Assembly: GCF_900104515.1 (NCBI RefSeq)
Contig: NZ_FNJL01000026.1
Span: 1-64,000 of the forward strand
Reading direction: 5' to 3'
DNA: 64,000 nt
From: Paracidovorax cattleyae
GTDB taxonomy: Bacteria > Pseudomonadota > Gammaproteobacteria > Burkholderiales > Burkholderiaceae_C
The position numbers and the translations under genes are program-made. This document shows positions 1 to 8,644 of this stretch, in pieces. The notes beneath the pieces were generated by a model. The model was not told the DNA's origin. It saw only the letters and a program-made list of their open reading frames with translations, and made no database searches. The first letter of the stretch is position 1. Each line of letters starts with the position of its first letter.

Positions 1-1338
1 CAAAGCCTGCAAGCGACCGCCGACGGCAACGGCCTGCGCTGGATGCGCAGCGGCACCGGGCCGGAGGTGAGCGGGGTGCGCTTTGCAATCTCCACCGTGC
101 CGGACGCGCCCGAGTCGGGCTGGACCGATCTGGGCGCAGCCGTGCGCGTGGCCGGCGGCTGGGCCATCGACGGCCTGTCCCTGCAACGCGGCGTGCCGCT
201 GTGGGTGCGCGCGCAGGGCGCGGCCACCGGGGGCATCTACAACGGATCGCAGGCGCTGGTGCGCTCGGTGCTTGGGCTGCAGTTGCCGTCTGTCGCCGGG
301 GCACCAACGGGCGTCAATGCCGTGCCCGGCAACGGCCAGGCGACGGTCTCCTGGACGGCACCGGCCTTCGACGGCGGCAGCCCTGTCACGGGCTACACGG
401 TCACCGGCCACCCCGGCGGCAGCTGTACGCCCGCGCCTGCGACCGCCACCACCTGCACCGTCACAGGGCTGACCAACGGCACGGCCTACACCTTCATGGT
501 GGTGGCTGGCAACGGCGCTGGCCCGAGCGCACCATCGGCGGCATCCAATGCCGTGACGCCCAAGGGTACGCAGACCATCCTCTTCGCACCTCCCGGACCG
601 CAGGACTTTGGCACGTCACCGACCCTGGCAGCAACGGCCGACTCCGGTCTGGCCCCGACCTTCACCTCGGGCTCCCCCAGCGTCTGCGCAATCACCGAGG
701 CCGGGGCCCTGACCTTCCTGACCGCAGGTTCCTGCACTGTCCATGCCGACCAGGCGGGCAGCCCGGCTTATCTGGCGGCGGCGCAGGTCAGCCGCACGTT
801 CGCTGTCGTGGCGCGGCTGTCGGTGGCAGGCGCCGTGCCGGGCATGGCGGGGCTGGCCACGGCCACGCTGTCGGGGGGCGGGGCTGGCTGTACCTTGGCC
901 GCTACGGGTACGGCCTTCGTGACGCCTGGCGGCCTCCCGGCGGGCTACACGCTGCCGCACGGTGGCTTCGCTTTCGTCGCAACGGGGTGCGCCGGCAGCG
1001 TCACCCTGGCATTGGTCTATCCTCAGGCATTGCCAGCTGGCGTGCAGTTCTGGAAGTTCGGGCCCGCGGCGCCAGGGGACACCACTTCCACCTGGTTTCA
1101 GTGGACGGGCGCGATCCTGAGCCCGGACCACCGTACGGTGACCTACACGGTGGTAGACAACGGCATCGGTGATGCAGACACTGCTGTCGGCACGATTCGT
1201 GATCCGTTCGCGCCGATAACTGCAGTAGCAGCCGGCAATGTTTCCCCTATCCCGACGCTGAGCCAATGGGGACTGGTGCTGATGTCGCTTTTGGCGGCCG
1301 CTTTGGGCATGACAAGCAGACACCTGCGCGCACCCTGA
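1..1338 (+). CDS. IPTL-CTERM surface protein with fibronectin type III domain (5' end outside window)
   Basis: The frame is open from base 1, so the start lies upstream and this is a C-terminal part of about 445 residues. From left to right it shows a fibronectin type III-like domain (about nt 295-570), a second beta-sandwich repeat (about nt 570-810) and a choice-of-anchor-like domain with the segment GIGDADTAVGTIRDP. The end is a PTLSQWGLVLM motif, a hydrophobic helix and a basic tail, which is the IPTL-CTERM sorting signal. Proteins of this class are exported, anchored and probably processed at the C-terminus by a dedicated membrane peptidase. Ligand and exact function are unknown. Domain names come from motif recognition; the IPTL call is firm, the others moderate. 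Confidence 0.85.
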   Translation, partial: QSLQATADGNGLRWMRSGTGPEVSGVRFAISTVPDAPESGWTDLGAAVRVAGGWAIDGLSLQRGVPLWVRAQGAATGGIYNGSQALVRSVLGLQLPSVAGAPTGVNAVPGNGQATVSWTAPAFDGGSPVTGYTVTGHPGGSCTPAPATATTCTVTGLTNGTAYTFMVVAGNGAGPSAPSAASNAVTPKGTQTILFAPPGPQDFGTSPTLAATADSGLAPTFTSGSPSVCAITEAGALTFLTAGSCTVHADQAGSPAYLAAAQVSRTFAVVARLSVAGAVPGMAGLATATLSGGGAGCTLAATGTAFVTPGGLPAGYTLPHGGFAFVATGCAGSVTLALVYPQALPAGVQFWKFGPAAPGDTTSTWFQWTGAILSPDHRTVTYTVVDNGIGDADTAVGTIRDPFAPITAVAAGNVSPIPTLSQWGLVLMSLLAAALGMTSRHLRAP

Positions 1339-1648
1339 GGACCTGCCAGCAGAACCATGAAAAGGGGTGAACTTCCTGGGTGGTCAACAGCGCCGTTCAA
1401 ACAGCGAGCAGACCAGCGCTGCTGGCAGGCGTTGACGCCTGAAGGCATGGCGACGCGCGAGCCACCCAGAGAGGAGAGGCGAGCACCGGGATCCACCACA
1501 CGGCCGATGCGCCAGGTAACCCGACAGGCTTTCTTCTCATACCGGGCCAGGCCCATGATCTTCAAGGCGCCGATGTTCTGCTCAAGAACACACCCGCACC
1601 AGCCGTCATCGCCGACGAGGCTTGCCCGTGCCATTGCCGCCTCTACGC
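1339..1648. other. Non-coding stretch between convergent genes
   Basis: These 310 bp separate the 3' ends of the IPTL-CTERM gene and the OmpW-like gene. Short frames are open on both strands, but none has a convincing start, ribosome site or recognisable family. Base composition is slightly less GC-rich than the neighbours, so a degraded mobile-element scrap is possible but not demonstrable. No clear terminator hairpin with a T-run was found. Confidence 0.4.
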
Positions 1649-2401
1649 TCAAAACCGATAACTCACCCCCACCATCACCACCAGCGGATCCAGCCGCACC
1701 TTCGCATGCGCGGGCGCCCCGCCCAGCGCCGGCAGCGTGCCCGTCGCCGTCGTCTTGAGCCAGATCTTCTTCGCATCGACGAAGAAGCTCCAGCGCCGGT
1801 CGATCGGCACCTCGAAGCCAGCCTGCAGCACCGGGCCCGCGCCGTTCTTCACATCCAGGTTCGACACGAAACCGTCGCGGGATTCCAGCACCAAGGTGTA
1901 GTTGATGCCCGCGCCGATGTAGGGGCGCACGGGGCCGTCCTCCCACAGGTGGCGGCGCACGGAGAGCACGGCGGGGCCGTATTTCACCTTGCCGAGCGTG
2001 CCTGCGCCGGCCAGGGTGTCGGTGCCCTGGAGGGCGGTGGTGGGCGGCAGGCCCAGGGCGATTTCGGCGCTCCAGCCCGGGTGGAAGTCGTAGATGGCGC
2101 CGAAGCCGAGGCTGTTGTTGGCGTCGGCGCGGGCGTCGGCGCCGGGCACCAGCTGGCCGCCGGCACGCACTTGGGCCGAGGTGCTGAAGCCGATGTGCGC
2201 GGCACCGGCGTAGAGGCGCCAGGGGGATGGCGCAGGCCATTCCGCCGATGGCGTGTGCGCTGCAGCGGGCGGTGTGGATTGTTGCTGCTGCGATTGCGTC
2301 TGTGCCTGTGCGGGCAGCGCGGCGATGAGGCTGCCGACGGCGGCAGCGGCTGCGGTGGCAAAGGCAGCGGCGGCGCGTGAATGGCGTGCGATGGCTTGCA
2401 T
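1649..2401 (-). CDS. OmpW-family outer-membrane beta-barrel protein
   Basis: A 250-residue protein with a signal peptide ending near AQA (residues 31-33), followed by a Gln/Pro-rich linker. The remainder matches the OmpW pattern: a WRLYAGAAHIGF first strand, a YDFHPGWSAEIALG strand, a GAGINYTLV strand and a C-terminal VSYRF ending in Phe, as needed for BAM-dependent outer-membrane insertion. OmpW proteins form small eight-stranded barrels with a hydrophobic channel that passes small hydrophobic molecules. The linker of about 25 residues after the signal peptide is longer than usual. The neighbouring genes give no substrate clue. The ATG follows a weak purine-rich site; no better start is visible. 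Confidence 0.85.
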   Translation of the reverse strand: MQAIARHSRAAAAFATAAAAAVGSLIAALPAQAQTQSQQQQSTPPAAAHTPSAEWPAPSPWRLYAGAAHIGFSTSAQVRAGGQLVPGADARADANNSLGFGAIYDFHPGWSAEIALGLPPTTALQGTDTLAGAGTLGKVKYGPAVLSVRRHLWEDGPVRPYIGAGINYTLVLESRDGFVSNLDVKNGAGPVLQAGFEVPIDRRWSFFVDAKKIWLKTTATGTLPALGGAPAHAKVRLDPLVVMVGVSYRF

Positions 2402-2443
2402 GGTGTCGTCTCCTGAATGGTGACCGTGTACTGCTGGTGCGGA

Positions 2444-3172
2444 TCAATCCCGCCCGGCGCGCTCGATGCCGCGCGCGAAGCCTTCGGGGTCGGTGAACAG
2501 CGCCTCGTGGCTGCCGCTCGCCTCCACGTAGCGGAACAGGCCCAGCCGCTCCGACAGGCGCGGGTGCCAGGGCAGGCTGTGGGGCAGCGCGGTGTCCTCC
2601 CGGCAGTTCAGGTACGACTTGCCCAGCGCCAGCGCGGCGGTGGGTTGCGCCAGGGTGATGGGGTCGGTCAGGCAGCGCAGCGGCTGTGGATGGAGCAGCG
2701 CATAGGTGGTGCGCGCCAGCTCCGCATCGGCATCGTTGATGAAGGATTCGCGCCAGACCTCGTAGGGCAGTTGCACCCCGCCGCCGCTGGCGGCAGCGAT
2801 GCTTTGGAACATCGCCCGGTAGTAGGGCGGCGCCATGTCGCACAGGGCCTCGCCGGGCAGCGGCACGAAGGCGTTCACGTACACCAGCCGCCGGATGCGC
2901 TCGGGCACGCGGTCGGCGGTGCCGGACAGCAGCATGCCGCCGTAGCTGTGGCCTACGAGGCGCACGTCCTTCAGGTCGTTCGATGCGAGGAACTGCACCA
3001 GCCCGTCGATCGCGTCCTGCAGGCCCAGCGGGGCCGTGCCGTCACCGGGGCGGTTGCCCGGCAGCGTGGGGCAATGCACGGTGTGGCCGCGCGCGCGCAG
3101 GTACTTCGCCGTCGCCGCCAGGGTCTCGCCGGTATGCCAGGCGCCGTGGACCAGAACGTAGGTGTCCGCCAT
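2444..3172 (-). CDS. Alpha/beta hydrolase (salicylate esterase/EstC-like)
   Basis: A 242-residue single-domain alpha/beta hydrolase. LVHGAWHTG at the N-terminus is the oxyanion-hole HG motif. VGHSYGG places the nucleophile at Ser76, and SGSHEALFTDP near the end carries the catalytic His. The acid is probably the Asp within the segment before the last strand. The HGAWHTG/GHSYGG combination is typical of the plant salicylate/jasmonate methylesterase-like subgroup and bacterial EstC-type esterases, so a small ester is the likely substrate. That is a family inference, not proven. The gene lies 99 bp downstream of the YheO-type regulator on the same strand and could be read through from it. Confidence 0.85.
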   Translation of the reverse strand: MADTYVLVHGAWHTGETLAATAKYLRARGHTVHCPTLPGNRPGDGTAPLGLQDAIDGLVQFLASNDLKDVRLVGHSYGGMLLSGTADRVPERIRRLVYVNAFVPLPGEALCDMAPPYYRAMFQSIAAASGGGVQLPYEVWRESFINDADAELARTTYALLHPQPLRCLTDPITLAQPTAALALGKSYLNCREDTALPHSLPWHPRLSERLGLFRYVEASGSHEALFTDPEGFARGIERAGRD

Positions 3173-3271
3173 GTCGTTGTCTCCTTGTGTGGTGGGAGAC
3201 CCATGGTGGCCCGGCGGTGGGGCTGCGGATGGCCGCTGCGTGCCAGGCCGGCGGACGGAAGGTGCCAGCGG

Positions 3272-3904
3272 CTACCGGATGTCGTTGTACACCGTGGCCC
3301 GGGACACGCCCAGGTGCTGGGCCACCGTGTCCATGGAGCGCTTGATCTCCAGGAAGCCTTCGCCCTTGAGCGTCTGCAGCAGTTCGCGCCGCTGCTCGGT
3401 GCGCAGCGCGCGGGGCGTGGTGGCGAGCGTCATCGCGAAGCGGTCGATACGGTCGCGCAGGGCCTCGGCATTGCCCGTGTCCAGCGTCTCCTTGCGGCCG
3501 TCTTCGCCGATGGCGGAGAACTGCTCGATCATGGTGGCGATCCCTCGGAAGACGGTCATGTCCACGTTCAGGCACAGCGCCGCGAAGTAGTGCCCTTCGG
3601 AGTCCTTGATGCCGATCGAGGTGCTTTTGGCGCGGCGCCCGTCGGCGAACTGGTTGGCGTAGTTGGCCAGCACCTGGGGGTACTGGTCGTCCGCGATGCG
3701 GGCCAGGCCCAGCTCGGTCGCGGGATCGCCGACCTGCCGGCCCGACAGGTTGTTGTGGATCTCCAGGATCGCGTGCCTGGGGGATCGCAGGTCGTGCAGC
3801 ACGACCTCGGTGAACGGCGCGAACGTCTCTCCCAGCGCGGAGGCGATGTGCTGGACCTGCTCGAGGATGGCCTGCTGCTCCGCGGTATGCGCCTTCTTTT
3901 TCAT
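3272..3904 (-). CDS. YheO/DauR-like transcriptional regulator (PAS + HTH)
   Basis: A 210-residue regulator. The first 125 or so residues fit the YheO-like PAS domain (FAPFTEVVLHDLRSP, followed by GIKDSEGHYFAALCLNVD). The C-terminus is a helix-turn-helix (KRSMDTVAQHLGVSRATVYNDIR) of the HTH_22 type. The family includes DauR, the repressor of D-arginine catabolism in Pseudomonas, so sensing of an amino acid or derivative is likely. The gene is divergent from a PLP enzyme/ornithine-cyclodeaminase-like operon. A dyad sits directly upstream of its ATG and a second matching dyad lies nearer the operon, which suggests autoregulation and control of that operon. Confidence 0.85.
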   Translation of the reverse strand: MKKKAHTAEQQAILEQVQHIASALGETFAPFTEVVLHDLRSPRHAILEIHNNLSGRQVGDPATELGLARIADDQYPQVLANYANQFADGRRAKSTSIGIKDSEGHYFAALCLNVDMTVFRGIATMIEQFSAIGEDGRKETLDTGNAEALRDRIDRFAMTLATTPRALRTEQRRELLQTLKGEGFLEIKRSMDTVAQHLGVSRATVYNDIR

Positions 3905-3921
3905 CTGGACATTTTATCCAG
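3905..3921. promoter_or_regulatory. Operator-like dyad at the yheO-type regulator start
   Basis: CTGGACATTTTATCCAG: 5-bp arms CTGGA/TCCAG around a 7-bp AT-rich centre, immediately upstream of the regulator's ATG on the minus strand. It shares the TGGAY-N4/5-ATCCA layout with the dyad at 3997-4013, so both are probably bound by the same protein. Confidence 0.55.
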
Positions 3922-3996
3922 CATTGGTCAGTTGCCCAGCGATTCTCCTGCATGTCATGGCCAGCTTCTGTCCAAAATCACACATATTGTCTATTT

Positions 3997-4013
3997 TTGG
4001 ATTTATCATCCAA
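3997..4013. promoter_or_regulatory. Operator-like dyad upstream of the amino-acid operon
   Basis: TTGGATTTATCATCCAA: perfect 6-bp arms TTGGAT/ATCCAA with a 5-bp AT-rich centre, 62 bp before the ATG of the PLP enzyme gene. It matches the dyad at 3905-3921. A further half-site-like TGTCCAAAAT lies just upstream, near 3969. Confidence 0.6.
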
Positions 4014-4074
4014 TCTCGACGACAGCGTGCGGCCGGCTGCGGCACGCCATGCATTGAAAGCAGGAAACCGAGAC

Positions 4075-5202
4075 ATGACGACTTCGCTCTACATCGACCC
4101 GGCCAGCGGCCGGACCTATCCCCTGGACGTGCCGCGGTGGTGCTCCGACGACCGCAAGCCGCTGCTGGTCACGCCGCAGCCCGGCATGTCGCGCGACGAC
4201 ATCGACCGCACGTGCCGCTCCCAGTGGCGCTACCGGGCGTCGCTGCCGCTGGACGTCGCGCGTCCGATCTCCATGGGCGAGGGCTGCACGCCCCTCGTGC
4301 AGAAGGAATGGGGCGCCCACCGGCCGTATTTCAAGCTGGAGTGGTTCCACCCGACCAGCAGCTTCAAGGACCGCGGCACCACGGTGATGCTCTCCGTGCT
4401 GCGCCAGCAGGATATCGACGCGGTGCTGGAGGACAGCTCGGGCAACGGCGGCGCGTCGGTGTCCGCGTACGGCGCCGCGGGCGGCATGCGGGTGAAGATC
4501 CTCGCGCCGGCCTATGCCTCGAAACCGAAGATCGCGCAGATGCGTGCCTACGGGGCGGAGGTGCAGCTGGTCGAGGGGCCGCGGCAGGCCTGCGAGGACG
4601 AGGCAGTGCGGCAATCGGAACACATCTTCTATTCGAGCCACAACTGGCAGCCCTTCTTCCTCGAAGGCACGAAGGCGATCGGCTACGAAATCTGGGAAGA
4701 CCTGAACTTCCGCGCGCCGGACAACATCGTCATGCCCGCCGGCGCCGGCAGCAACGTGCTGGGGTGCTTCATGGCGTTTTCCGAGCTGCTGCGCGCGGGC
4801 CAGATCGCGAAGATGCCGCGCCTGTTCGTCTGCCAGCCGCTGAACTGCTCGCCGATCGACGCGAGCTTCCAGGCGGGCGTGGCGACGCCGGTGGCGCGCG
4901 AGGTGCGCAAGACGGTGGCCGAGGGAACGGCGATTGCGCACCCCCTGCGGCTGCGGGAGCTCGTCTCGGCAGTGCAGGCCACCGGCGGTGCCACCGTGGC
5001 GCTGCAGGAGCAGGCCATCGTGGATGCGCTCAAGAAGGCGGCGCGCACGGGCCTTCTGCCCGAACTCACCTCGGCCACGGCGATCGCCGGGCTCGACCAC
5101 CTGATCCAGGCCGGCACGGTCCGCGAGAGCGAAGAGACGGTGGTGATCCTCACGGCCACCGGCATCAAGAATGCCGATGCCATCGCGGAGATGTTCGCAT
5201 GA
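4075..5202 (+). CDS. Threonine-synthase-like PLP-dependent enzyme
   Basis: A 375-residue fold-type II PLP enzyme. SSFKDRGT carries the PLP Lys (Lys98), SSGNGG is the substrate/carboxylate loop (about 121-126) and AGAGSNV is the phosphate-binding glycine loop. It looks most like threonine synthase in the family, yet the operon contains no other threonine-biosynthesis gene. ATG 4075 was chosen because it follows the purine-rich GGAAACCGAGAC; the open frame continues further upstream without a better site. Its stop overlaps the start of the next gene (ATGA). Paired with an OCD-family enzyme under a YheO-type regulator, it probably acts in catabolism or conversion of an unusual amino acid. The substrate cannot be read from the sequence. 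Confidence 0.8.
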   Translation: MTTSLYIDPASGRTYPLDVPRWCSDDRKPLLVTPQPGMSRDDIDRTCRSQWRYRASLPLDVARPISMGEGCTPLVQKEWGAHRPYFKLEWFHPTSSFKDRGTTVMLSVLRQQDIDAVLEDSSGNGGASVSAYGAAGGMRVKILAPAYASKPKIAQMRAYGAEVQLVEGPRQACEDEAVRQSEHIFYSSHNWQPFFLEGTKAIGYEIWEDLNFRAPDNIVMPAGAGSNVLGCFMAFSELLRAGQIAKMPRLFVCQPLNCSPIDASFQAGVATPVAREVRKTVAEGTAIAHPLRLRELVSAVQATGGATVALQEQAIVDALKKAARTGLLPELTSATAIAGLDHLIQAGTVRESEETVVILTATGIKNADAIAEMFA

Positions 5203-6182
5203 CGGCCTCGACCACCCGGGATGCGCGGCTGCTGCTGCTCACCAAGGACCACGTGGAACAGCTGCTGCAGCCGGAGGGCGTGCTGGCCGCCGTGCGCGAG
5301 GCTTTCGTCCTGCACAGCGAGCGGGCCGGCCGGGTGTTCCCGGTGGTGCGCGAGCGCCTGGAGACGGGCGGCATCTTCGGCATCAAGTCCGGCGACGTGC
5401 CCTCGCAGGGGCTGCTCGGCTTCAAGGCGGCGGGGTTCTGGCCGTCCAACCGCGCGCTCGGCGGCGAGCCGCACCAGGCCACGATCCTGCTGATCGACCC
5501 CGCCACCGGCCGGCCCACCTGCCTGATCGACGGCAACGCGATCACCACGGCGCGCACGGGTGCCGCGGGCGGCCACGGCCTGGCGCTGCTGGCGCGCCCG
5601 GACAGCCGGCGGCTGTGCCTGTTCGGGACGGGCGTGCAGGCCGGCGTGCAGCTCACCTATGCCCTGCGGCTGCTGCCGCAGCTGCAGGACGTGCGGTACG
5701 TGACGGCCGACGGCCGCCCCGACCTGGCGTTCGAGCAGCGGTTCGCAGGGCAATGCCTGCTGCGGCATTCGACCGACCGCAACGCGGACGTGGCAGCGAG
5801 CGACGTGGTGATCACCGCGACGCCGGGCGGTGGCCCGCTTTTCGACCTGGACGCCGTGCGCCCCGGCACGCACCTGAACTGCGTGGGTACCGACACCCGC
5901 GGCAAGCGGGAAGCGCCGCAGGGCCTGCTGGACAAGGCCCGGATCTACGTCGATGACGAGGCCCAGGCCCGCCAGATCGGCGAGATGCAATGGGCCCCCG
6001 GGGCCGCCTGCACGGAAATCGGCGATGTGCTGCGGGGCCGCGTCTGCGTCGGCCGGCAGCCCGAAGACATCACGCTGTTCGACATGACGGGACTGGCCCT
6101 GCAGGACCTGACCGTGGCACGGCTGGTACGGCAGCAGGCCGATTCCGCCGGGCTCGGGCTGCCGGTGGCCTGGCCCTGGTGA
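5199..6182 (+). CDS. Ornithine cyclodeaminase/mu-crystallin family enzyme
   Basis: A 327-residue protein of the OCD family. The GTGVQAG dinucleotide-binding loop starts at residue 143, after the conserved NAITTARTGA segment. Later conserved parts are VVITATPGG and GTHLNCVGTDT. Members include ornithine cyclodeaminase, L-arginine dehydrogenase (DauB), imine reductases and iminosuccinate reductase, so a reduced or cyclised amino acid is the likely product. It overlaps the PLP gene by ATGA, so the two are translationally coupled and probably act in sequence. It is clearly distinct from the second OCD gene at 42816, which is longer and sits beside arginase. The specific reaction is undetermined. 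Confidence 0.8.
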   Translation: MTASTTRDARLLLLTKDHVEQLLQPEGVLAAVREAFVLHSERAGRVFPVVRERLETGGIFGIKSGDVPSQGLLGFKAAGFWPSNRALGGEPHQATILLIDPATGRPTCLIDGNAITTARTGAAGGHGLALLARPDSRRLCLFGTGVQAGVQLTYALRLLPQLQDVRYVTADGRPDLAFEQRFAGQCLLRHSTDRNADVAASDVVITATPGGGPLFDLDAVRPGTHLNCVGTDTRGKREAPQGLLDKARIYVDDEAQARQIGEMQWAPGAACTEIGDVLRGRVCVGRQPEDITLFDMTGLALQDLTVARLVRQQADSAGLGLPVAWPW

Positions 6183-6216
6183 CGCTCACACCCCGCAATG
6201 GCATCGCATCGTCCAT

Positions 6217-7155
6217 TCAAGCAGCCCGGGCGCGCTCCTGCGCGGGCGTCCTGCCGCACCACTGCCGGCAGGCGCGGGCGAAGTGCGACGGGTCCAGGAA
6301 GCCCGCGCGCCGTCCGATCTCGGCGACGGTCAAATGCCGGTGCGAGGGCGCGTGCAGCATGCGCTGCGCCCCGGCCATGCGCTCGCGCATGAGCAGCACC
6401 GCGAAGGTGGTGCCACCCGACGACAGCGCGCGGTGCAAGGTGCGCAGCGACACGCCGGCATCACCGGCCACCTCGGCGGCGGTGAGCCCGGGCTCGCAGA
6501 AGCGCTCGCGCACGCATTGCCCGATGCGTTGCAGCAGGCCCGGGTGCGGCGGCTCCCCGTGCACCGAGCCGCAGGCCAGGGACAGCAGGCCGCCCAGGTG
6601 CTCGGCCTGCACCGCGGCCAGCCGTTCCGGCCGCTCGGCGCACAGCTGGCACACGTAGGCGCTCAGCACCCTCCCCCAGCCCGTGGCACCGTCCACGCGG
6701 CGGCCCAGCCAGCGGTCGGCAGCGGGCAGCCAGGTGTCCAGCCAGCCGATCGGGATCTGGATGGAGACGATGTCCACCGCCTCCGGGAACTCCAGCAGGT
6801 AGCGGCGCCGCGAGTCGATCAGCGCCAGGTCGCCGGGCAGCAGGCGCGCGGCGCCGGCATCGTCCTGCGCCACGTGGCAGGGCGCGGAGTCCTTGCAGAG
6901 CAGGTAGTAGAAGTTGTCGCCGTCCCCGCGGCGGATGGCCTGCTGCGTGCGGCGCACGCGCTGCCCGCTGCCGCTCACGCGGTTGACGCGCAGGCCGCCG
7001 CAGGGCACGGAGGTGAGCGTGGCCGAGAACGCGTGGCGCTGGCCGGGTTCCACCTCCATGTCGAGGAAGCAGTCGCAGACGGCGCCGACCCAGTAGTCGG
7101 CACGCTGCGCGGAGGGAACGGCGTCGGTGGTCCAGGTGCGAAGGCCGTCGTGCAT
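6217..7155 (-). CDS. AraC-family transcriptional regulator
   Basis: A 312-residue regulator with an N-terminal AraC-binding-like (cupin) domain to about residue 190 and a C-terminal double helix-turn-helix (about 205-305). The HTH segments are LTAAEVAGDAGVSLRTLHRAL and HLTVAEIGRRAGFLDPSHFARA, the usual AraC signature ending in PSHFARACRQWCGRTPAQ. The N-terminal type resembles regulators of aromatic compound catabolism. The gene follows the gentisate operon on the same strand after a 90-bp gap and may be its activator or part of the transcript. It converges with the OCD-family gene, leaving only 34 bp between stops. Confidence 0.85.
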   Translation of the reverse strand: MHDGLRTWTTDAVPSAQRADYWVGAVCDCFLDMEVEPGQRHAFSATLTSVPCGGLRVNRVSGSGQRVRRTQQAIRRGDGDNFYYLLCKDSAPCHVAQDDAGAARLLPGDLALIDSRRRYLLEFPEAVDIVSIQIPIGWLDTWLPAADRWLGRRVDGATGWGRVLSAYVCQLCAERPERLAAVQAEHLGGLLSLACGSVHGEPPHPGLLQRIGQCVRERFCEPGLTAAEVAGDAGVSLRTLHRALSSGGTTFAVLLMRERMAGAQRMLHAPSHRHLTVAEIGRRAGFLDPSHFARACRQWCGRTPAQERARAA

Positions 7156-7245
7156 GGCATGTCGGGTGCGGTGGGCCGCTGTGGGAATGTCTTTGCCGGG
7201 GATGCTGTGTCAGCTCGGCAGTCCGCGGTCTCCGGGCGATCCCTA

Positions 7246-8571
7246 TCAGGCACCGCGCCGCGCGCGCCCCAGCAGCACCACCGCCACGGCCGCCAGCACC
7301 GCGGGCACGGCCGCCACCAGGATGATGGAGGACGGCGTCCAGGCCGCGGCCAGCAGCGCGCCGCCGGCCAGCGGGCCGACGATGGCGCCGATGCGGCCCA
7401 CGCCCAGCGCCCAGCCCACGCCGGTGGCGCGGATGTGGGTGGGGTAGATGGCGGCGGCCAGTGCGTTGCAGCCGATCTGCGCCCCCACCACGCCGAAGCC
7501 GGAGAGCGCGGCGCCCACCAGCAGGCCCGTGAGGTTCTGCCCGCTGAAGGCGATGAGGCCGATGAACGCGGCCGAGGCCGCATAGGCGGCTCCCAGCACC
7601 GTATAGGCACTGAACCGGTCGATGAGCCGGCCCAGCGCGAGCGCGCCCACGACGCCGCCCAGGTTGAGCATGGCGGTGGAGAGAATGGCTTTTTCCAGCG
7701 GCAGGCCGGCGTTCTTGAGCAGCGTGGGCAGCCAGTTGACCAGGAAGTACATGACCAGCAGGTTCATGAAGAACGCCAGCCACAGCAGCACGGTGGTGGG
7801 CCGGCGGCCGTGGCGGAACAGCTCGAATACCGAGAAGCCGCCCTGCACACCCGCGGCCTCGCCGCGCAGGCCGGCCATCACCGTGGCGGGGTCCTCACCC
7901 GGGTAGGCGCTCTTCACGATGGGTCCGTAGCGCGCGGGCGCCGCGCCGCTGGCGGCCAGGTAGCGCAGCGATTCGGGCAGCAGCGCGGCCAGCACGGGCA
8001 GTAGCAGCAGCGGCAGCACGCCGCCCAGCACGAACACCGAGTGCCAGTCGAAATGCGCGATGAGCCAGCTGGAGACCAGCCCGCCCAGCGTGGAGCCCAG
8101 CGGAAATCCGCAGAACATCACCGTGACCAGCGTGGCGCGCAGGCGCTGCGGCGCGTATTCGCTGGTCAGCGCGATGATGTTGGGCATGGCCGCGCCCAGG
8201 CCCACGCCGGTGATGAAGCGGTAGCCCAGCAGCGCGTTCATGCTCGTGGCCCAGGCGGTGAGCAGCGCGAACAGGCCGAAGATGCAGGTGGACAGCAGGA
8301 TCACCTTCTTGCGGCCCCAGCGGTCCGCCGCCGGGCTGAGCAGGAAGGCGCCGGCCATGAGGCCGAACAGGCCCGCCGCGAAGATGGGGCCGAACTCGGA
8401 TGCCTTGAGGCCCCAGTCTTCCGCGATGCGCGGCGCCACGTAGGCGATGGACTGGGTATCGAAGCCATCGAGCATGGCGACGATGGCGCACAGCAGCGTC
8501 ACGCGCAGCTGCAGCGGCCCGAAGGCGGCGCGGTCTGCCGCCGGGATGCCGGCGGCCATGGATGGGGTCAT
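7246..8571 (-). CDS. MFS aromatic acid:H+ symporter (PcaK/GenK type)
   Basis: A 441-residue, twelve-helix major facilitator. The first helix carries DGFDT (residues 35-39), the signature of the aromatic acid:H+ symporter subfamily. DRWGRKK (83-89) in the first cytoplasmic loop is the MFS A-motif. Family members import 4-hydroxybenzoate, gentisate, 3-hydroxybenzoate or similar acids across the inner membrane. It lies downstream of three gentisate-pathway genes on the same strand, 73 bp after the maleylpyruvate isomerase, so gentisate or a direct precursor is the probable cargo. No monooxygenase that would make gentisate is encoded nearby. The ATG follows GAGTGAGACAAAA, a reasonable ribosome site. 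Confidence 0.88.
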   Translation of the reverse strand: MTPSMAAGIPAADRAAFGPLQLRVTLLCAIVAMLDGFDTQSIAYVAPRIAEDWGLKASEFGPIFAAGLFGLMAGAFLLSPAADRWGRKKVILLSTCIFGLFALLTAWATSMNALLGYRFITGVGLGAAMPNIIALTSEYAPQRLRATLVTVMFCGFPLGSTLGGLVSSWLIAHFDWHSVFVLGGVLPLLLLPVLAALLPESLRYLAASGAAPARYGPIVKSAYPGEDPATVMAGLRGEAAGVQGGFSVFELFRHGRRPTTVLLWLAFFMNLLVMYFLVNWLPTLLKNAGLPLEKAILSTAMLNLGGVVGALALGRLIDRFSAYTVLGAAYAASAAFIGLIAFSGQNLTGLLVGAALSGFGVVGAQIGCNALAAAIYPTHIRATGVGWALGVGRIGAIVGPLAGGALLAAAWTPSSIILVAAVPAVLAAVAVVLLGRARRGA

Positions 8572-8644
8572 TTTTGTCTCACTCCGTTCTTATGGATGGA
8601 AGCCCGGCCTGCGGCCTGGGCCCGTGGGGTGGCGGCCTGTCAAC

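Noticed and set aside
1339-1648. Possible transposase scrap next to the IPTL-CTERM gene
   Set aside because: The translated sequence vaguely resembles sequences seen opposite insertion-sequence genes, but I could not define inverted ends, a target duplication or a transposase domain.
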